Shown here piece by piece: positions 62,070 through 64,000 of a stretch of DNA of 64,000 nt (position 1 is the first letter of the stretch; each line of letters opens with the position of its first letter). The translations under genes were made by a program, and so were the position numbers. Origin of the DNA: Luteibacter sp. dw_328 (GTDB lineage: Bacteria; Pseudomonadota; Gammaproteobacteria; Xanthomonadales; Rhodanobacteraceae); contig NZ_JAAVUW010000003.1 of NCBI RefSeq assembly GCF_018449605.1, positions 477,801 to 541,800 on the forward strand. Reading direction: 5' to 3'. Under the pieces are notes generated by a model. That model saw only the letters and a program-made list of their open reading frames with translations, did no database searches and was not told the DNA's origin.

Positions 62070-63008
62070 CTAGCTGTTGGAAACCCCGTGCGGCACGTGT
62101 CCGGTAGCCACGTGCCGCCGCGCCGACTCCACGTTAGCCGGGGAATCGTCGAAGAAGATATCGGCGCCAAAGGCGTCCAGGAACGGGCCCTTGTCGCGGC
62201 CACCCAGGAAGAGCGCCTCGTCGATGCGTACGCCCCAACGGCGAAGCGTAAGAATGACGCGCTTATGCGCAGGCGCCGAGCGGGCGGTCACCAGGGCTGT
62301 GCGGATGGGCGAGGTTTCTGCCGGGAATGCCGCCTGCAAACGGTGCAGCGCCGAAAGGAACCCGCGGAACGGGCCACCTGAGAGAGGCTCCGCCCAGAGT
62401 TCGGATTCGCTGCGATGGAATGCATCGAGCCCCTGTTCTTTCGACACCCGCTCACCTTCGTCGCCGAAGATCACCGCGTCGCCGTCGAAGGCGATGCGCA
62501 GCTGTTCACTGGAACGCTGCGGTGCCGTGGACGGCAGGATGGTCGCCGCGGCGACACCGGCGCGGAGGGCGCGACCCACGTCTTCCGCGTTGGCGGAAAG
62601 AAACAGGTCGGCACGGAACGGCGCGATGTAGTCGGAGGTCGGCGCACCGCTGGTAAAAGCGGCACGCGAAATGTTGAGTTTGTAATGCTGGATGGCATTG
62701 AAGATGCGCAGACCGGTATCGCCGGAGTTCCGCGACAGCAGGATCACCTCCACCGGCGGCACGTCACCGGACAAGGCGTTCAGACCGAGCAGCTTCTGCA
62801 CCAGCGGGAAAGCCACCCCGGGAGTCAGGAGCTCATTCTCGCGTTCAATCTGGTATGAGCGATAAGCGTCGAGGCCATCGCGTTCGAACAGTTCGTGGCC
62901 GTCTTCCATGTTGAACAGCGCTCGCGACGAAATGGCCACGACCAGGCGGTTGTCGTGCACAGAGGCATCGGCGTGGGCGGTCTGGGTCTCGTTGTCGGGG
63001 GCGTTCAT
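62070..63008 (-). CDS. Cytosolic 5'-nucleotidase family protein
   Basis: A 312-residue protein of the 5_nucleotid (NT5C1-like) family. It has VVAISSRALFNMEDGHELFE with the aspartate region, PPVEVILLSRNSGDTGLRIF, FDGDAVIFGDEGERV (HAD-type catalytic aspartates) and FFDDSPANVESARRHV. It would dephosphorylate nucleoside 5'-monophosphates in the cytoplasm. No signal peptide. It is downstream of nadK in gene order but separated from it by a REP pair, so probably a separate unit. Confidence 0.85.
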   Translation of the reverse strand: MNAPDNETQTAHADASVHDNRLVVAISSRALFNMEDGHELFERDGLDAYRSYQIERENELLTPGVAFPLVQKLLGLNALSGDVPPVEVILLSRNSGDTGLRIFNAIQHYKLNISRAAFTSGAPTSDYIAPFRADLFLSANAEDVGRALRAGVAAATILPSTAPQRSSEQLRIAFDGDAVIFGDEGERVSKEQGLDAFHRSESELWAEPLSGGPFRGFLSALHRLQAAFPAETSPIRTALVTARSAPAHKRVILTLRRWGVRIDEALFLGGRDKGPFLDAFGADIFFDDSPANVESARRHVATGHVPHGVSNS

Positions 63009-63066
63009 CGGGGCGGTGTCCGTGCTGCGTGTCTGGACACCATCCTAATGCACCGGGCCGCTCCTT

Positions 63067-63147
63067 GTAGGAGCCGATTCATCGGCGATCCCGCGGCAGC
63101 GGGCCAGGATACGGCTAGCACCCAATCGCCGAAGAATCGGCTCCTAC
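63067..63147. repeat. Paired inverted REP-type repeats (BIME-like)
   Basis: Forward unit at 63067-63089 (GTAGGAGCCGATTCATCGGC core) and inverted unit at 63125-63147 (ATCGCCGAAGAATCGGCTCC then TAC) with a 35-base spacer starting CCCGCGGCAGCGGGCC. Spacer and layout match those of 21647-21725. Confidence 0.85.
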
Positions 63148-63164
63148 AAACGCAGGGTATCCGG

Positions 63165-63923
63165 CTATAGGGCGAACTGCTCGTCGAGGATACGCTGCTG
63201 CAGGTTGTGTTCGGGGTCGAAGAGCAGACGAACGGCGTTGCGGCGGGATTGCTTTACCTCGACCTTGCGAACGTCCCGCACCTCGTGGAAGTCCGCCGTG
63301 GCGCTGATCGGACGCTTGTTCGGATCCTTGGTTTCGAAACCTACCCGAGTGGCGTGCGGGAGAATGGCGCCACGCCAGCGGCGCGGGCGGAAGGGACTGA
63401 TCGGCGTCAGCGCGAGCACATTCGCGTCGAGCGGCAGGATCGGGCCGTGGGCGGACAGGTTGTACGCGGTGGAACCGGCGGGAGTGCTGACCAGGATGCC
63501 GTCGCAGACCAGCTCGTCGAGCTTGACCTCACCGTTGAGGCTCACGCGCATGTGCGCGGCCTGGTTGCTCTGGCGCAACATGGCTACTTCGTTGAAGGCA
63601 AGCGCACGGTGTTCGGCGCCGTCGCAGCAGGTGCTGTGCATCTCCAGTGGGTGCAAGACAGCGGGATGCGCGCGCTCGATGCGCTCGGCAAGGGCGTCGA
63701 GATCGTGCTGATTCATGAGGAAACCGAGCCGGCCCAGCTTCATGCCGTAAAACGGCACGCCAAGCGTTCGGTAAGTGTGCAGCGTGCGCAGCATGAAGCC
63801 GTCGCCGCCGAGCGACACGATGATCTCGGCGTCCCCGGGTTCCACACTGCCGTAACGCTTCACCAGGGCGGTGCGCGCACGTTGGGCGACGTCGGTTTCG
63901 CTGGCGACAAAGGCTAGGCGCAT
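63165..63923 (-). CDS. nadK: NAD kinase
   Basis: A 252-residue enzyme that phosphorylates NAD to NADP. It has the GGDG motif (IIVSLGGDGFMLRTLHTYR), LGRLGFLMN, the NE/D motif in LAFNEVAMLRQSN and the substrate region CDGILVSTPAGSTAYNLSAH. The short form fits Xanthomonadales NAD kinases. The start at 63923 begins MRLAFVASETD; an open extension of 22 codons upstream is basic and without similarity. Confidence 0.93.
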   Translation of the reverse strand: MRLAFVASETDVAQRARTALVKRYGSVEPGDAEIIVSLGGDGFMLRTLHTYRTLGVPFYGMKLGRLGFLMNQHDLDALAERIERAHPAVLHPLEMHSTCCDGAEHRALAFNEVAMLRQSNQAAHMRVSLNGEVKLDELVCDGILVSTPAGSTAYNLSAHGPILPLDANVLALTPISPFRPRRWRGAILPHATRVGFETKDPNKRPISATADFHEVRDVRKVEVKQSRRNAVRLLFDPEHNLQQRILDEQFAL

Positions 63924-64000
63924 GGATGTCGGCTTGAAAGGACCAGCGGGGAGCTTAGTCCTTCGGGCGGGAGAACGGCTAGGTGGCAAGAGGTGTCGCT

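Overview
The window comes from the chromosome of a G+C-rich gammaproteobacterium, most likely a Rhodanobacteraceae/Xanthomonadales member (Luteibacter- or Dyella-like). I infer this from the xanthomonadin-type aryl-polyene genes at the left edge, two effectors that look like substrates of the Xanthomonadales bacteria-killing type IV secretion system (XVIPCD-type C-terminus with a Gln-rich tail), the fused alpha/beta branched-chain E1 enzyme, and a family of short palindromic REP-type repeats. No comparison search was run.

Layout. 1-4.0 kb: end of an aryl-polyene/pigment operon (acyltransferase, thioesterase, methyltransferase, ketosynthase, dehydratase, ketoreductase) with overlapping or nearly overlapping genes. 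4.1-7.5 kb: FUSC-type membrane protein and isovaleryl-CoA dehydrogenase. 7.5-10.7 kb: the first candidate antibacterial effector/immunity pair (minus strand), a small unknown gene, and an intergenic region full of inverted repeats with a 33-codon ORF. 10.7-23.1 kb: S8-protease autotransporter, thiolase, coiled lipoprotein, liuB, xseA, aldehyde dehydrogenase, lipase-like protein, flavoprotein disulfide oxidoreductase.

23.2-42.96 kb: a decayed integrative element of about 19.7 kb in a tRNA-Arg(CCT) gene. The intact tRNA lies at the left end and a displaced copy of its 5' half at the right end. Next to the tRNA is a tyrosine integrase broken by a stop and a frameshift. A second, paralogous effector/immunity pair follows. 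The remaining cargo includes a Rap1a/Tai4-like secreted protein, a GIY-YIG-like protein whose 3' end runs antisense through a lysozyme remnant, an Mrr-like nuclease with a small partner gene, HNH-like, PIN-like and HIRAN proteins, many small secreted or membrane proteins of unknown function, and a frameshifted excisionase-like gene with a G13 tract near the right end.

43.1-64 kb: core genes again. These are ALDH7-type dehydrogenase, methyltransferase, pyrD-murB, ppk1 (behind a candidate Pho box), a 7TM diguanylate cyclase, branched-chain 2-oxoacid dehydrogenase E1, a frameshifted cupin, gcdH, a TonB receptor-modA operon behind a ModE-box-like palindrome, an EamA transporter behind a LacI-type palindrome, a 5'-nucleotidase and NAD kinase.

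How it fits together: the core genes repeatedly point to amino-acid and short acyl-CoA catabolism (ivd, liuB, thiolase, E1, gcdH, ALDH7). The accessory genes point to interbacterial competition: one resident effector/immunity pair plus a related pair brought in by the tRNA-Arg island. The island no longer looks self-mobile, but it appears to supply the promoter and 5' half of the working tRNA-Arg.
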